From: an uncultured Clostridia bacterium
GTDB lineage: Bacteria > Bacillota > Clostridia > Oscillospirales > Oscillospiraceae
Assembly: GCA_947167725.1 (NCBI GenBank)
Contig: CAMVJF010000016.1
Location: forward strand, 1-16,698
Direction of reading: 5' to 3'
DNA length: 16,698 bases
Made by a program: the position numbers and the translations under genes. Under the pieces are notes generated by a model. It was not told the DNA's origin and ran no database searches. It was given only the letters and a program-made list of their open reading frames with translations. Shown in pieces: positions 1 through 7,008 of this stretch (positions within the stretch are counted from its first letter, which is position 1; each line of letters opens with the position of its first letter).

Positions 1-1047
1 CGGGGTGTCCAGGAAGGTGATGGGGCTGCCGTTAATCTCGACGGTGTAGGCGCCGATGTGCTGCGTAATGCCGCCAGCCTCGCCGGAGGCAACGTTGGCG
101 TGGCGGATATAGTCGAGCAGCGAAGTCTTGCCGTGGTCGACGTGGCCCATGACCACCACGACCGGAGCGCGGGGGACGAGCTCCTCCTCGGTATCGGCAT
201 GGTCGTCGATCAGGCGCTCCTCGACCGTGACGATGACCTCCTTCTCGACCTTGCAGCCGAGCTCCATCGCGACGAGGGCCGCGGTGTCGTAGTCGATCAT
301 GTCGGAAACGGAGGCGAAAACGCCCAGCTTGAAGAGCTGCTTGACGACCTCGGCCGCCGTTTTCTTCATGCGGGAGGCCAGCTCGCCGACCGCGATCTCG
401 TCGGGGATCTCCACTTTGAGCGGCTGCTTCTTCGCGATCTCAAGCTGCAGGCGCTGCATCTTGTTGCGCTCTTCCTGGCGGCGTTTTGCGGAGCTGACGG
501 GCGCGTTCTGGCGCTGCTTGTTTTTGCCGCCGATCTTCTCCTTCTTGGCCGTGCCGGCCTTGAAATTGTTGCCGCCGCGGGAGCCCGCGAGATCCTCGAA
601 CTTCTCGTTGTACTTCTCGATATTGACCGCGGCGCCGCCTCTCGTATCGACGACGCGCTTCTCCGCGACCTGGCGCGGCACGTGCGGCTTTTCCTTCTTC
701 TCGGCTCTGGGGCTCTCCGCGGAGGGCGTCCTCGCCGCGGGAGCGGAGGCTGCGCTCTTCGCGCCCGAAGCCGGAGCGGCTTTGGCAGGGGCCGCCGGCT
801 CGGTCTTCTTCTCCTCGGTCTGGGGAGCGGGAGCCGCCTTGGGCTCGACCTTGAAGATCTCCTCGAGGCTCTCGACCTGGTTGTGCTGCGTGATGTATTC
901 AAAGATCACGTCAAGCTCGTTGGTCTCGAGCACCTGCATATGATTCTTCGGAGGCGCGATGTAATCCGTCAGGATCTGGGTCACGGCCTTGGTCTGCATA
1001 CCAAAGTCCTTGGCCACCTCATGCACTCTGTATTTGATCATACTCAT
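1..1047 (-). CDS. infB: Translation initiation factor IF-2, 5' part (cut by window edge)
   Basis: IF-2 is the GTPase that brings initiator fMet-tRNA to the 30S subunit and promotes 50S joining. The first 349 codons are present and the rest lies beyond position 1. An IF2_N helical module opens the protein (MIKYRVHEVAKDFGM). A long Ala/Pro/Lys/Glu-rich linker follows, then a second IF2_N-like module (VGELASRMKKTAAEVVKQLF, about residues 215-245). The G domain then begins with G1 GHVDHGKT and G2 GITQHIGA, and the window ends in G3 at FLDTP. The ATG at 1047 has an AGGAGG seven to eight bases upstream. It overlaps the ylxQ stop as ATGA, so the two genes are translationally coupled. It is the last visible gene of the rimP-nusA-ylxR-ylxQ-infB operon. 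The identification is secure; only the C-terminal domains are unseen. Confidence 0.97.
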   Translation of the reverse strand, partial: MSMIKYRVHEVAKDFGMQTKAVTQILTDYIAPPKNHMQVLETNELDVIFEYITQHNQVESLEEIFKVEPKAAPAPQTEEKKTEPAAPAKAAPASGAKSAASAPAARTPSAESPRAEKKEKPHVPRQVAEKRVVDTRGGAAVNIEKYNEKFEDLAGSRGGNNFKAGTAKKEKIGGKNKQRQNAPVSSAKRRQEERNKMQRLQLEIAKKQPLKVEIPDEIAVGELASRMKKTAAEVVKQLFKLGVFASVSDMIDYDTAALVAMELGCKVEKEVIVTVEERLIDDHADTEEELVPRAPVVVVMGHVDHGKTSLLDYIRHANVASGEAGGITQHIGAYTVEINGSPITFLDTP

Positions 1048-1478
1048 AGTTTCGTCCTCCTCTTTCCATTCGTCTTGTCATGCCCTTTCGCGCCCTTCTC
1101 GCTCTTGCGGCGCAGCATCTTTTCCTGCTTTGCCTTCAGAGCGGCGGCGGGGGCGGCGTAGCGCTCGGGCTCGATGGCGCAGAGCTGCTCGAGCAGCTTG
1201 AGGGAAAAGCCCATGTCCGTGACCGCGGCCATCGTACAGTCTCCTACGCCGAGAGCTCCGGCTAGCTCCGCGCGCGAAAAGGGAAGCTCGAGCTCGATCG
1301 CGTTTCTCCCTTCGAGAACGCGCCCGGCCTTGTTCTTCGCGCCCTGCCCCGCGTCCGAGGGAAGGAGCAGAAGTCTGGCCTTGCCCGCCGCGGCGCAGTC
1401 CCCGGCGCGGTCGGCGCCGATCTCGATCGCGCCGGCCACGCGCATCAGACCGAGCAGCTTCAGTGTGTTATCCCTCAT
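1044..1478 (-). CDS. ylxQ: L7Ae-family RNA-binding protein YlxQ
   Basis: A 144-residue protein of the L7Ae/L30e/S12e fold, in the place YlxQ holds between ylxR and infB in Firmicutes. About residues 1-100 match the family: an opening LLGLMRVAG helix, the KARLLLLPSDAG strand and loop, a KNKAGRVLEG segment, and AVTDMGFSLKLL near the end. L7Ae proteins bind kink-turn RNA; YlxQ's own target is not established. The last 40 or so residues are a Lys/Arg-rich tail (for example RRKSEKGAKGHDKTNGKRR) that makes it longer than the usual 100 or so residues, probably extra RNA contact. I chose the ATG at 1478 because a GGAGG precedes it inside the end of ylxR and because family homology begins there. It overlaps ylxR by 11 bases and infB by 4. 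Confidence 0.88.
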   Translation of the reverse strand: MRDNTLKLLGLMRVAGAIEIGADRAGDCAAAGKARLLLLPSDAGQGAKNKAGRVLEGRNAIELELPFSRAELAGALGVGDCTMAAVTDMGFSLKLLEQLCAIEPERYAAPAAALKAKQEKMLRRKSEKGAKGHDKTNGKRRTKL

Positions 1479-1740
1479 GGCCCGCCTCCATTTCCTGGCG
1501 CAGCCGGTCGTAGACCTCGTCGGGAATCCGGGTGGAGAAGGCACGCTCGAGCGCCTTGCTCCTGACGGCCTTCTTCAGACATTCGGCGCTCCTGCAGACA
1601 TAGGCGCCTCTTCCCGGAGCCTTGCCCTTGAAATCCAGCGTGATCTCTCCCTCAGGGGAGCGCACGACGCGGATCAGTTCGCGCTTTTCCTTCATCTCGC
1701 GGCAGCCGAGACACTGCCGCATCGGTATTTTCTTTTGCAT
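1468..1740 (-). CDS. ylxR: YlxR/RnpM (DUF448) RNA-binding protein
   Basis: A 90-residue DUF448 protein. The family hallmarks are present: an N-terminal CLGCREMKEKRELIR segment and GRGAYVCRSAECLKKA in the middle, with a basic surface typical of nucleic-acid binding. In Bacillus subtilis the protein has been reported to bind RNase P RNA and modulate RNase P (renamed RnpM). I assign the same family, but the activity here is inference. The start at 1740 (MQKKIPMRQC) matches the usual N-terminus. It lies 29 bases after nusA and its 3' end overlaps ylxQ, so it is an internal gene of the operon. Confidence 0.93.
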   Translation of the reverse strand: MQKKIPMRQCLGCREMKEKRELIRVVRSPEGEITLDFKGKAPGRGAYVCRSAECLKKAVRSKALERAFSTRIPDEVYDRLRQEMEAGHEG

Positions 1741-1769
1741 GGACTCGACCGCCTTTCTTGTAGTAAGGA

Positions 1770-2810
1770 TCAGGCCTCGGATTCGCTCTTGATGTCGATC
1801 TTGTAGCCTGTGAGCTTCGCGGCAAGACGGGCGTTCTGGCCCTCCTTGCCGATGGCAAGCGACAGCTGGTTGTCCGGCACGACGACACGGCAGCTCTTGC
1901 CGTCCTCGAGCATGGTCACGCTGATGACCTCGGACGGAGACAGCGCCGCGGCAATGTAATCCTCGGGCGTCTCGCTGTATTTGATGATGTCGATCTTCTC
2001 GCCGCCGAGCTCGTTGACGATGCTCGCGACGCGGCCGCCCTTCGGGCCGACACAGGCGCCGATGGGATCGACGTCCGGGTCATTGGAGAGCACCGCCATC
2101 TTGGTGCGGCTGCCCGCCTCGCGGGCGATGGATTTGATCTCGAAGATCTCGGGGACCTCAAGCTCGAAGAGACGCTTGACAAGGCCGGGGTGCGTGCGGC
2201 TGATCAGGACCTGGGGACCGCGGGTCGAATTCCTGACCTCGACGACATAGACCTTGATCCGGTCGCCCTCACGCAGGACCTCGTTGCGGATGCGCTCGTT
2301 CGCCGCAAGCATGGCCTCGGTGAACTCGCTGTTCGAGGAGATGCGGATGGAGACGCTGCCGTTGCGCGGCTCGATGTGGGAGACGATGCCGGTGAGGATC
2401 TCATGCTCCTTGGAGGTAAACTCCTCGTAGATGATGCCCCTCTCCGCCTCGCGGATGCCCTGGATGATGACCTGCTTGGCCGCCTGGGCCGCGATGCGGC
2501 CGAACTTCTTGGTCTCGACCGGGATAGGGACGATATCGCCGAGCTTCGCCCGCTTGACGATCTTCTTCGCCGCGTCGAGCGTGATCTCATGCGTGGGATC
2601 CTCCACGTCCTCCACGACAGTCTTGTTGACGTTCATTTCTATACGCTTCTTGCTCTCGTCGAGGATGATCTCCACATTGTCCTCGCAGTTGGGATTGTCG
2701 CGGCGGAAGGCGGCAAGCATGGCCTGCCGGATCTTGTCGTACATATACTCCCGCGAGATGCCCTTTTCCTTTTCCAGTTCCTCGATAGCTTCAAAGAATT
2801 CAGCGTTCAT
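1770..2810 (-). CDS. nusA: Transcription termination/antitermination factor NusA
   Basis: NusA binds RNA polymerase and nascent RNA and controls pausing, intrinsic termination and antitermination. The 346 residues show the standard order. An N-terminal polymerase-binding domain spans about 1-125. An S1 domain spans about 135-200 (HEILTGIVSHIEPRNGSVSI to GDRIKVYVVEV). KH1 has GACVGPKGGRVASIVNELGG and KH2 has LAIGKEGQNARLAAKLTGYKID near the C-terminus. There are no C-terminal acidic repeats, which is normal for Firmicutes. The ATG at 2810 has an AAGGGG upstream and follows rimP by 14 bases. In B. subtilis NusA represses its own operon through a terminator in the leader. The leader hairpin at 3326-3354 makes the same circuit plausible here. 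Confidence 0.97.
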   Translation of the reverse strand: MNAEFFEAIEELEKEKGISREYMYDKIRQAMLAAFRRDNPNCEDNVEIILDESKKRIEMNVNKTVVEDVEDPTHEITLDAAKKIVKRAKLGDIVPIPVETKKFGRIAAQAAKQVIIQGIREAERGIIYEEFTSKEHEILTGIVSHIEPRNGSVSIRISSNSEFTEAMLAANERIRNEVLREGDRIKVYVVEVRNSTRGPQVLISRTHPGLVKRLFELEVPEIFEIKSIAREAGSRTKMAVLSNDPDVDPIGACVGPKGGRVASIVNELGGEKIDIIKYSETPEDYIAAALSPSEVISVTMLEDGKSCRVVVPDNQLSLAIGKEGQNARLAAKLTGYKIDIKSESEA

Positions 2811-2824
2811 TTTCCATACCCCTT

Positions 2825-3280
2825 TTATATCGCGGCGTGCAGTCTGACCTGCGCCGTCTGTTGTTTTTCAAAGCGGAGGGTCTTGCCCCCGGACTCGATC
2901 ACCGTCGCGCCGTCCTCGTAGGCGGCGAGCCTGCCGATGAAGCTCTTCTGTCCCTTAAGGGGCTGATAGAGCCGGACCTCGACCTCGCTGCCCAGGAAGG
3001 CCTCGAAGTCGCCCGGCCGCTTGAGCTCCCGCTCGATGCCGGCGGAGCCGACCTCGAACACATAGCTCTCCGGGATGGGATCGGCCTCATCAAGGATCGC
3101 GTCCAGCCGCCGGCTGATCCGCTCGCAGTCGTCGATGTCGACGCCGCCGTCCTTGTCGATATACACGCGGAGATACCGCGTTCCGGCCTCTTTAACGAAC
3201 TCCACGTCCCAGAGGCTGCAGCCCTCCTGCTCGACGACAGGTCTTGCAAGCTCGGAGACGATATCGGTTATTCTGCTCAT
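2825..3280 (-). CDS. rimP: Ribosome maturation factor RimP
   Basis: RimP assists 30S subunit assembly. The 151 residues show the N-terminal alpha/beta domain (ITDIVSELARPVVEQEGCSLWDVEFVKE, YLRVYIDKDGGVDIDDCERISRRLD), the conserved YVFEVGSAGIERELKRPGDFEAFLG linker region, and an SH3-like C-terminal domain. The frame stays open upstream to 3325, but I chose the ATG at 3280: AAAGGTGAG lies just before it and family homology starts at MSRITDIV. It is the first gene of the operon, downstream of a sigma-A promoter and a leader hairpin. Confidence 0.96.
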   Translation of the reverse strand: MSRITDIVSELARPVVEQEGCSLWDVEFVKEAGTRYLRVYIDKDGGVDIDDCERISRRLDAILDEADPIPESYVFEVGSAGIERELKRPGDFEAFLGSEVEVRLYQPLKGQKSFIGRLAAYEDGATVIESGGKTLRFEKQQTAQVRLHAAI

Positions 3281-3325
3281 TCTCTCACCTTTCGCGCAGC
3301 GGCGCAGTTTTGCGTTTTTTCTCAC

Positions 3326-3354
3326 AAAAAAGAGTGGGCGTCAGACCCACTCTT
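3326..3354 (-). terminator. Leader terminator/attenuator of the rimP-nusA operon
   Basis: On the minus strand a perfect 9-bp stem (AAGAGTGGG at 3354-3346, CCCACTCTT at 3338-3330) with a 7-nt loop runs into a tract of six T, then GTGAG. It lies about 18 nt after the predicted transcription start and about 46 nt before the rimP ATG, so it is in the 5' leader and does not end a gene. The short, interrupted U tract is the kind often dependent on NusA. In B. subtilis NusA autoregulates its operon at a leader terminator; applying that here is inference. Confidence 0.8.
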
Positions 3355-3378
3355 GTCTACCATAATTCTTACTATGTC

Positions 3379-3407
3379 AGTATAACACAGGTTAACAAAT
3401 ATTGCAA
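3379..3407 (-). promoter_or_regulatory. Sigma-A promoter of the rimP-nusA-ylxRQ-infB operon
   Basis: Minus strand: -35 TTGCAA (3407-3402), a 17-bp spacer, -10 TATACT (3384-3379) preceded by TGT, an extended -10. Predicted start is near 3372. It lies in the 155-bp gap between vanY and rimP and points into rimP. Confidence 0.85.
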
Positions 3408-3435
3408 GTGCTTTTTTCTTCTCTCCGAAGCCTTT

Positions 3436-4275
3436 TCAGCCGTAGGTGAAATCGGGATCGTAGTGCGCGTAGAACTCCTCGAAGCAGATGCCGTGTTCCA
3501 TGATAAAGGTCGCGGCATCGACGCCGACATAGCGGTAATGCCAGGGCTCATCCCAGCCAGTGAGCAGGAGCTTGCGCGTAGGATAGCGCTTGATGAAACC
3601 GTACTCCGCGCAGTGCGCGTCCAGCCACTCGAACATATCCTGATCCATGTTCTGATAGATCAGCTTGCGATAGTTCTTGTCCGCGAGGTCCACCGCCATG
3701 CCGAGCTGATGTTCGCTGGCTCCGGGCTTCATCACGTACCGGGCCGCCTCGTCGGCCGCCTTCTGATACTCCGGGTCCAGATAGGCCTTCTCCCCCGTCA
3801 GGCCCATGCCGTAGGCGATCTGGCTGGCCATGCTGTTGTAAAGGTTGTTCTGCCAGGAATAGGAACGATAGGCCGCGAGGACGTAAACCGTATGTCCCGC
3901 GTCGCGGCAGGCCTGCAGCATCTCCTCCAGCGGCTGCTTGGCACGGACATCGATGAGGTTGGCGGTAAAGCAGTACTGGCTGTCGATCCGCTCGGACTCC
4001 GGCTCGAAGGGCGCGCTGAGCAGGTTGTCGCCGTTGACCATCGTATAGATCGGCTGCGTGATGTCGATGTCCGGCCAGATGTCGACGGTCGGCTCCGGCG
4101 TCTCTACGACGGCGTTGGGATCGACATAGGTCAGGCCGTTGGACTGGATGAACGCGCCGTCGGTGCCGCCGAGGATCACGGACACGCGGCTGTCGCTGCG
4201 CATGACGACGACGGAATACAGCGCAAGGCACAATACAGCCGTGAGCAAGATCCACGCCAGTTTGTTCCTTCTCAT
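3436..4275 (-). CDS. Membrane-anchored VanY-type D-alanyl-D-alanine carboxypeptidase (peptidase M15B)
   Basis: A 279-residue zinc D,D-carboxypeptidase that trims the terminal D-Ala of peptidoglycan stem peptides outside the membrane. An N-terminal hydrophobic segment (about residues 7-25, after MRRNK) serves as a membrane anchor or uncleaved signal. The M15B domain covers about 95-270. Zinc ligands are visible in SEHQLGMAVDL (His189, Asp196) and EPWHYRYVG (His246, with Glu243 as probable catalytic base); Arg137 in AAYRSY fits the substrate-binding arginine. The only ATG in frame (4275) has an AGGTG upstream. A promoter lies directly before it and no convincing terminator follows, so some read-through into the rimP leader is possible. 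Neither vanA/vanX nor a two-component system is adjacent, so I read it as a housekeeping enzyme and not vancomycin resistance. Confidence 0.9.
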   Translation of the reverse strand: MRRNKLAWILLTAVLCLALYSVVVMRSDSRVSVILGGTDGAFIQSNGLTYVDPNAVVETPEPTVDIWPDIDITQPIYTMVNGDNLLSAPFEPESERIDSQYCFTANLIDVRAKQPLEEMLQACRDAGHTVYVLAAYRSYSWQNNLYNSMASQIAYGMGLTGEKAYLDPEYQKAADEAARYVMKPGASEHQLGMAVDLADKNYRKLIYQNMDQDMFEWLDAHCAEYGFIKRYPTRKLLLTGWDEPWHYRYVGVDAATFIMEHGICFEEFYAHYDPDFTYG

Positions 4276-4314
4276 GGGGCCGCACCTGCCTTTCCGGAAA
4301 AAATCGTGGAATTG

Positions 4315-4343
4315 ATTATACCACCGTTCGCGAAAAATTACAA
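4315..4343 (-). promoter_or_regulatory. Sigma-A promoter for the VanY-type gene
   Basis: Minus strand: -35 TTGTAA (4343-4338), a 17-bp spacer, perfect -10 TATAAT (4320-4315). Predicted start is near 4308, giving a leader of about 33 nt to the ATG at 4275. Confidence 0.8.
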
Positions 4344-4377
4344 GTATCGCGCCGGGCGGCGCCTTTTCGGGAGAAGA

Positions 4378-4815
4378 TCACTTCCCGCCGTAACGCTCCG
4401 CGAGATAGCGCAGCGCTTCGCGATAGCCCTCGAAGCCAAGCCCCGCGATCTTCTTTTCGCAGGCCATGCCCGCGTAGGAGACGCGGCGGAAGCTCTCCCG
4501 CTCGTCGACGGCGCTGATATGGACCTCGACCGCCGGGAGCGACACCGCCTTGAGCGCGTCAAGGATGGCGACGCTCGTGTGCGTGTAGGCCGCGGGGTTG
4601 ATCACGATCGCGTCCTCGGCACCGTACGCCTGCTGGATGCGCTCGACGATCGCGCCCTCGTAATTGGACTGGAACAGCGAACACTCGATCCCAAACGCCG
4701 CGGCGGACGCCTCGATGAACGCGCAGAGCGACGCATAGCTGTTCGTGCCGTAGATCTCCGGCTCCCGGACGCCGAGCATGTTCAGATTCGGGCCGTTAAT
4801 CACGAGGATCTTCAT
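4378..4815 (-). CDS. aroQ: Type II 3-dehydroquinate dehydratase
   Basis: Converts 3-dehydroquinate to 3-dehydroshikimate in the shikimate pathway; a cytosolic, usually dodecameric enzyme. The 145 residues match the normal length. Motifs in order are NGPNLNMLG (residues 7-15), the lid with Arg17 and Tyr22 (VREPEIYG), QSNYEGAIVERIQQA, INPAAYTHTSVAILDAL, and EVHIS with the catalytic histidine. The ATG at 4815 is preceded by GGAGG-CGGGGAGAG. It has its own promoter, whose -35 overlaps the end of sigK. No other aro gene is in view. Confidence 0.96.
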   Translation of the reverse strand: MKILVINGPNLNMLGVREPEIYGTNSYASLCAFIEASAAAFGIECSLFQSNYEGAIVERIQQAYGAEDAIVINPAAYTHTSVAILDALKAVSLPAVEVHISAVDERESFRRVSYAGMACEKKIAGLGFEGYREALRYLAERYGGK

Positions 4816-4845
4816 CTCTCCCCGCCTCCCTGTCTTTTTTTCTGT

Positions 4846-4873
4846 ATTGTACCATCAACGCCCCGTTTGTCAA
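4846..4873 (-). promoter_or_regulatory. Sigma-A promoter of aroQ, overlapping the sigK stop codon
   Basis: Minus strand: perfect -35 TTGACA (4873-4868), a 16-bp spacer, -10 TACAAT (4851-4846). The -35 hexamer contains the sigK stop codon TGA (4872-4870). aroQ is thus expressed independently of sigK and of the intervening element. Confidence 0.8.
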
Positions 4874-4940
4874 GCAAAGTCATCCCGCAGCGCAAGACGC
4901 AGCTTTTCGAGCGCACGCTTCTCCAGACGCGAGACGTAGC
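4870..4940 (-). CDS. sigK: sigK, 3' fragment (last 21 codons plus part of the split codon)
   Basis: Read in the correct minus-strand frame from the junction, this short stretch encodes VSRLEKRALEKLRLALRDDF-Ala and a TGA at 4872-4870. That is the C-terminal end of a sporulation sigma factor; B. subtilis SigK continues ISRSYVSRIEKRAL at the same place. It has no start codon or ribosome site and is silent until joined to the 5' fragment at 10049-10674. Joining completes Tyr209 (TAT in the 5' fragment, TAC here) and gives 230 codons in all. It is too short to be recognised as a gene alone; the identification rests on the pairing with the 5' fragment. Confidence 0.88.
4937..4940. other. Attachment-site core at the recombinase end of the element
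   Basis: The plus-strand core TAGC (GCTA in sigK sense) is shared with 10049-10052. In sigK sense the two junctions read CGCTACGTCT here and AGCTATGTAT there, so identity is GCTA plus GT after one mismatch. The sequence left of the core is sigK and the sequence right of it is the end of the recombinase gene. The exact crossover dinucleotide cannot be told from one sequence. Confidence 0.75.
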
Positions 4941-4947
4941 GACGCGC

Positions 4948-6534
4948 TTATTGTAAGTGATTGATCCCCTCCAACTGTGGGAATTTGAAATGTATGATGA
5001 CCTGTTTATCCTCCGTCAGCTCCACCCGCTCGATCAGGCTGACCAGCACCTCCCGGCTGCGGACGCCTGTTTCGAGGAAGCGCCGCACAAGCTCTCTTGC
5101 CTCCGCCTCCCTTTTCCGCGGGGAAACCTCCGGCGTCTGTATCGCGTCCAGGCGTTCCGCCGCCGCGGTGCGCTCGGCCTTGACCTTCCGATAGATGCGC
5201 TCAAAGTCTCCCTCGTCCAGCGTCCCGTTCAGCTTATCCAGGTAGATCTTGTCAAGCTGCGCCGTCAGCGCGTCCAGCCTTGCTTTCAGCGCGGCCTGTT
5301 CTTCTTCCACGCTGTTTGTCTGCTCGGCCTGCTCCAGCTCCTCGCAGGCGACAAGCAGAAGTGCGTCGGGATCAAGATAGGCTTGACACACCTGTTGCAC
5401 GCGTTCCAGCACCGCCTCGGTCAGCGTCTGTTCCTTGATGTTGTGGCAGGTGCAAACGCCCGCCGAGGTGAAACGCTGATAAGTGCGGCACACAAAGAAC
5501 AGAACGTCCTCCCCTTTCGCGTTCCGGCGGTTAAGGACGGCCAGCGGGTAGCCGCACTCATGACAGAAGATCAGCCCTTTCAACAGGAAGTCATAAGTGC
5601 GGCTGCGGGTATGCTTGCGGCTGTCTACCAGCATCCGCACCTTGCGAAAGGTCTCCCTGTCGATGATCGGCTCATGGGTATTCTCTACCACAACCCAACT
5701 TTCCCGCGGCTGACGGACGGTCTTTTTCGACTTATAGCTGGCCTTGACCGACCGACCCTGAACCATGTTCCCGATATAGGTCTCGTTTTGCAGCATATCG
5801 GAAATGCGCTCGCTGGACCACAGGCCGTTGTAGGGCCCGATCTTGCCGGGCGTCAGGCCTGCATAGGTGGCCGGCGTCGGTACGCCCTCGGCGTTGAGCG
5901 TCGCGGCGATCTTCCGGCAGCTCATGCCGGAGAGAGCCATGTCGAAGATGCGCCGCACCGTCGGTGCCGCTTCCTCGTCGATCACGATTTTGTTTTTCTC
6001 GCTTGGGTGCATCCGATAGCCATAGACGGGCTTGCCGCCGATGAATTGCCCTTTCCGCTGCTTGTCGCGCTTGACGCTCTTGATCTTCTTGGAAATGTCT
6101 TTGGCGTACATGTCATTCATGATGGCACGAAAGGGGGTAATGTCGTTGGCCGAGGATTCCACGCCCGTGTCGATCCCGTCCAGCAGGGAGATGTAGCGCA
6201 CCCGGTTTTCCGGGAAGTAGCGCTCCATGTAGTGCCCGGTCAGAATGTAGTCGCGACCCAGACGGCTGAGGTCTTTGGTAATGACCATGTTGACCTTCTT
6301 GGCCTCAATGTCCCCGATCATCCGCTGAAAACCGGGGCGATCGAAGGTCGTCCCGCTCCACCCGTCGTCGATATAGGTGTCATAGACAAGGATATGTTGC
6401 TGCCTTACAAATTCGTCGAGCAGGGATCGCTGATTCGTTACGCTTTGGGATGGGCCCTCGCTCTCGTCCTCCTTTGACAGCCGTATGTAAAGGGCTGCCC
6501 GATAGTCCAATGGGTTACTTATTTCTATCTGCAT
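4948..6534 (-). CDS. Large serine recombinase, SpoIVCA-like (sigK element excisionase)
   Basis: A 528-residue large serine recombinase that would cut and rejoin the element ends. The catalytic domain spans about 12-150: YIRLS with nucleophile Ser20 and Arg18, then SRLGRDY with Arg91 and Arg94. The Recombinase domain (GGKPVYGYRMHPSEK to NAEGVPTP) follows. Next is a zinc ribbon (FCHECG, later FFVCR and CTCHN), a coiled coil (about 395-450), and a C-terminal DUF4368-type segment ending IIHFKFPQLEGINHLQ. This domain set also occurs in TnpX-type transposon recombinases of Clostridia, so the SpoIVCA role rests on position. I chose the ATG at 6534 for its GGAGG five bases upstream; an ATG at 6567 has none. 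The stop TAA (4950-4948) lies seven bases from the att core. No sigma-E promoter could be recognised upstream. Confidence 0.9.
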   Translation of the reverse strand: MQIEISNPLDYRAALYIRLSKEDESEGPSQSVTNQRSLLDEFVRQQHILVYDTYIDDGWSGTTFDRPGFQRMIGDIEAKKVNMVITKDLSRLGRDYILTGHYMERYFPENRVRYISLLDGIDTGVESSANDITPFRAIMNDMYAKDISKKIKSVKRDKQRKGQFIGGKPVYGYRMHPSEKNKIVIDEEAAPTVRRIFDMALSGMSCRKIAATLNAEGVPTPATYAGLTPGKIGPYNGLWSSERISDMLQNETYIGNMVQGRSVKASYKSKKTVRQPRESWVVVENTHEPIIDRETFRKVRMLVDSRKHTRSRTYDFLLKGLIFCHECGYPLAVLNRRNAKGEDVLFFVCRTYQRFTSAGVCTCHNIKEQTLTEAVLERVQQVCQAYLDPDALLLVACEELEQAEQTNSVEEEQAALKARLDALTAQLDKIYLDKLNGTLDEGDFERIYRKVKAERTAAAERLDAIQTPEVSPRKREAEARELVRRFLETGVRSREVLVSLIERVELTEDKQVIIHFKFPQLEGINHLQ

Positions 6535-6591
6535 ATTTGCCTCCAGAAACAAGCGACCATTCATCATCTATATTGTAAAATATGATGCTGA

Positions 6592-6729
6592 TCATGTCAA
6601 ATTATGTGCTGTTTCCGTGAGGTTTATCTGTATAAAAGTGCGGAAAGCCTCAATTAGCAAGTTCTCCGCGCTTTCCCCTTTCTCGTTATAGGTACAAGTC
6701 ACCGTGATCTGCATTTTTGCTTTCTCCAT
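6592..6729 (-). CDS. Small 45-residue protein upstream of the recombinase, candidate directionality factor
   Basis: The ATG at 6729 has a near-perfect AGGAGGTG six bases upstream, so this is very likely a translated gene despite its size. The longer frame upstream (to 6798) has no ribosome site. The protein starts MEKAKMQITVTCTYNEKGES and continues into a predicted amphipathic helix (LLIEAFRTFIQINL). Small proteins of this look often sit beside serine recombinases in Clostridia. It ends 57 bases before the recombinase ATG, on the same strand, probably in one transcript. A recombination directionality factor is a reasonable guess, since the C. difficile skin element uses one, but no sequence similarity is claimed. 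A DNA-binding regulator of the recombinase operon is the main alternative. Confidence 0.7.
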   Translation of the reverse strand: MEKAKMQITVTCTYNEKGESAENLLIEAFRTFIQINLTETAHNLT

Positions 6730-6797
6730 AGAACACCTCCTGACTACTCTATGCATATGCCGCTCCGCCTCGTTTTTTGCCTGTCCATCGGGAAACA

Positions 6798-6814
6798 TGT
6801 CTCACCGTGAGACA
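6798..6814. repeat. Palindrome copy 1: TGTCTCA-CCG-TGAGACA
   Basis: A perfect palindrome with 8-bp arms around one central base, followed on the plus strand by CATTT. A second copy with the same flank lies at 8659-8675, in the same orientation and differing at one base. This copy is about 70 bases upstream of the 45-residue gene that precedes the recombinase. It could be an operator for the recombinase operon or a recombinase-associated site. The 255-bp gap it lies in (6730-6984) otherwise shows only the HNH terminator. Confidence 0.75.
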
Positions 6815-6966
6815 CATTTTCTGTTGTTTCCTTCTGTTTATCTAAAACAAAAACAGGCTCTGAAAAAGCGGAAATTCGCAAAAGTAGTCAAAAGATATGA
6901 AAAAGAGATCGTTTTCGTTAAGTTTCTCTATATTACTGTCCAGATTGTATTATTGCCTTTTCATTG

Positions 6967-7008
6967 AAAAAGAGCAACTTGACCTTACTCGATCAAGTCG
7001 CTCTTTTT
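6967..7008 (-). terminator. Terminator of the HNH gene, with the stop codon in its loop
   Basis: A 16-bp stem (6967-6982 with 6993-7008, one G-T pair) encloses a 10-nt loop that contains the TAA stop of the HNH gene (6987-6985). On the minus strand the stem ends in a run of T, a normal intrinsic terminator. The A tract on the other arm could make it work in both directions. The last codons of the gene form the ascending arm. Confidence 0.85.

Noticed and set aside
58..1161. A 367-codon plus-strand open frame
   Set aside because: Antisense to infB and ylxQ, which are certain.
4349..4362. GC-rich hairpin between aroQ and the VanY-type gene
   Set aside because: Only a 5-bp stem and no T tract on the minus strand, so it is not called as a terminator of aroQ.
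3244..6477. Long plus-strand open frames (3244-4956 and 4957-6477)
   Set aside because: Antisense shadows of vanY, aroQ and the recombinase; no ribosome sites and no recognisable domains.
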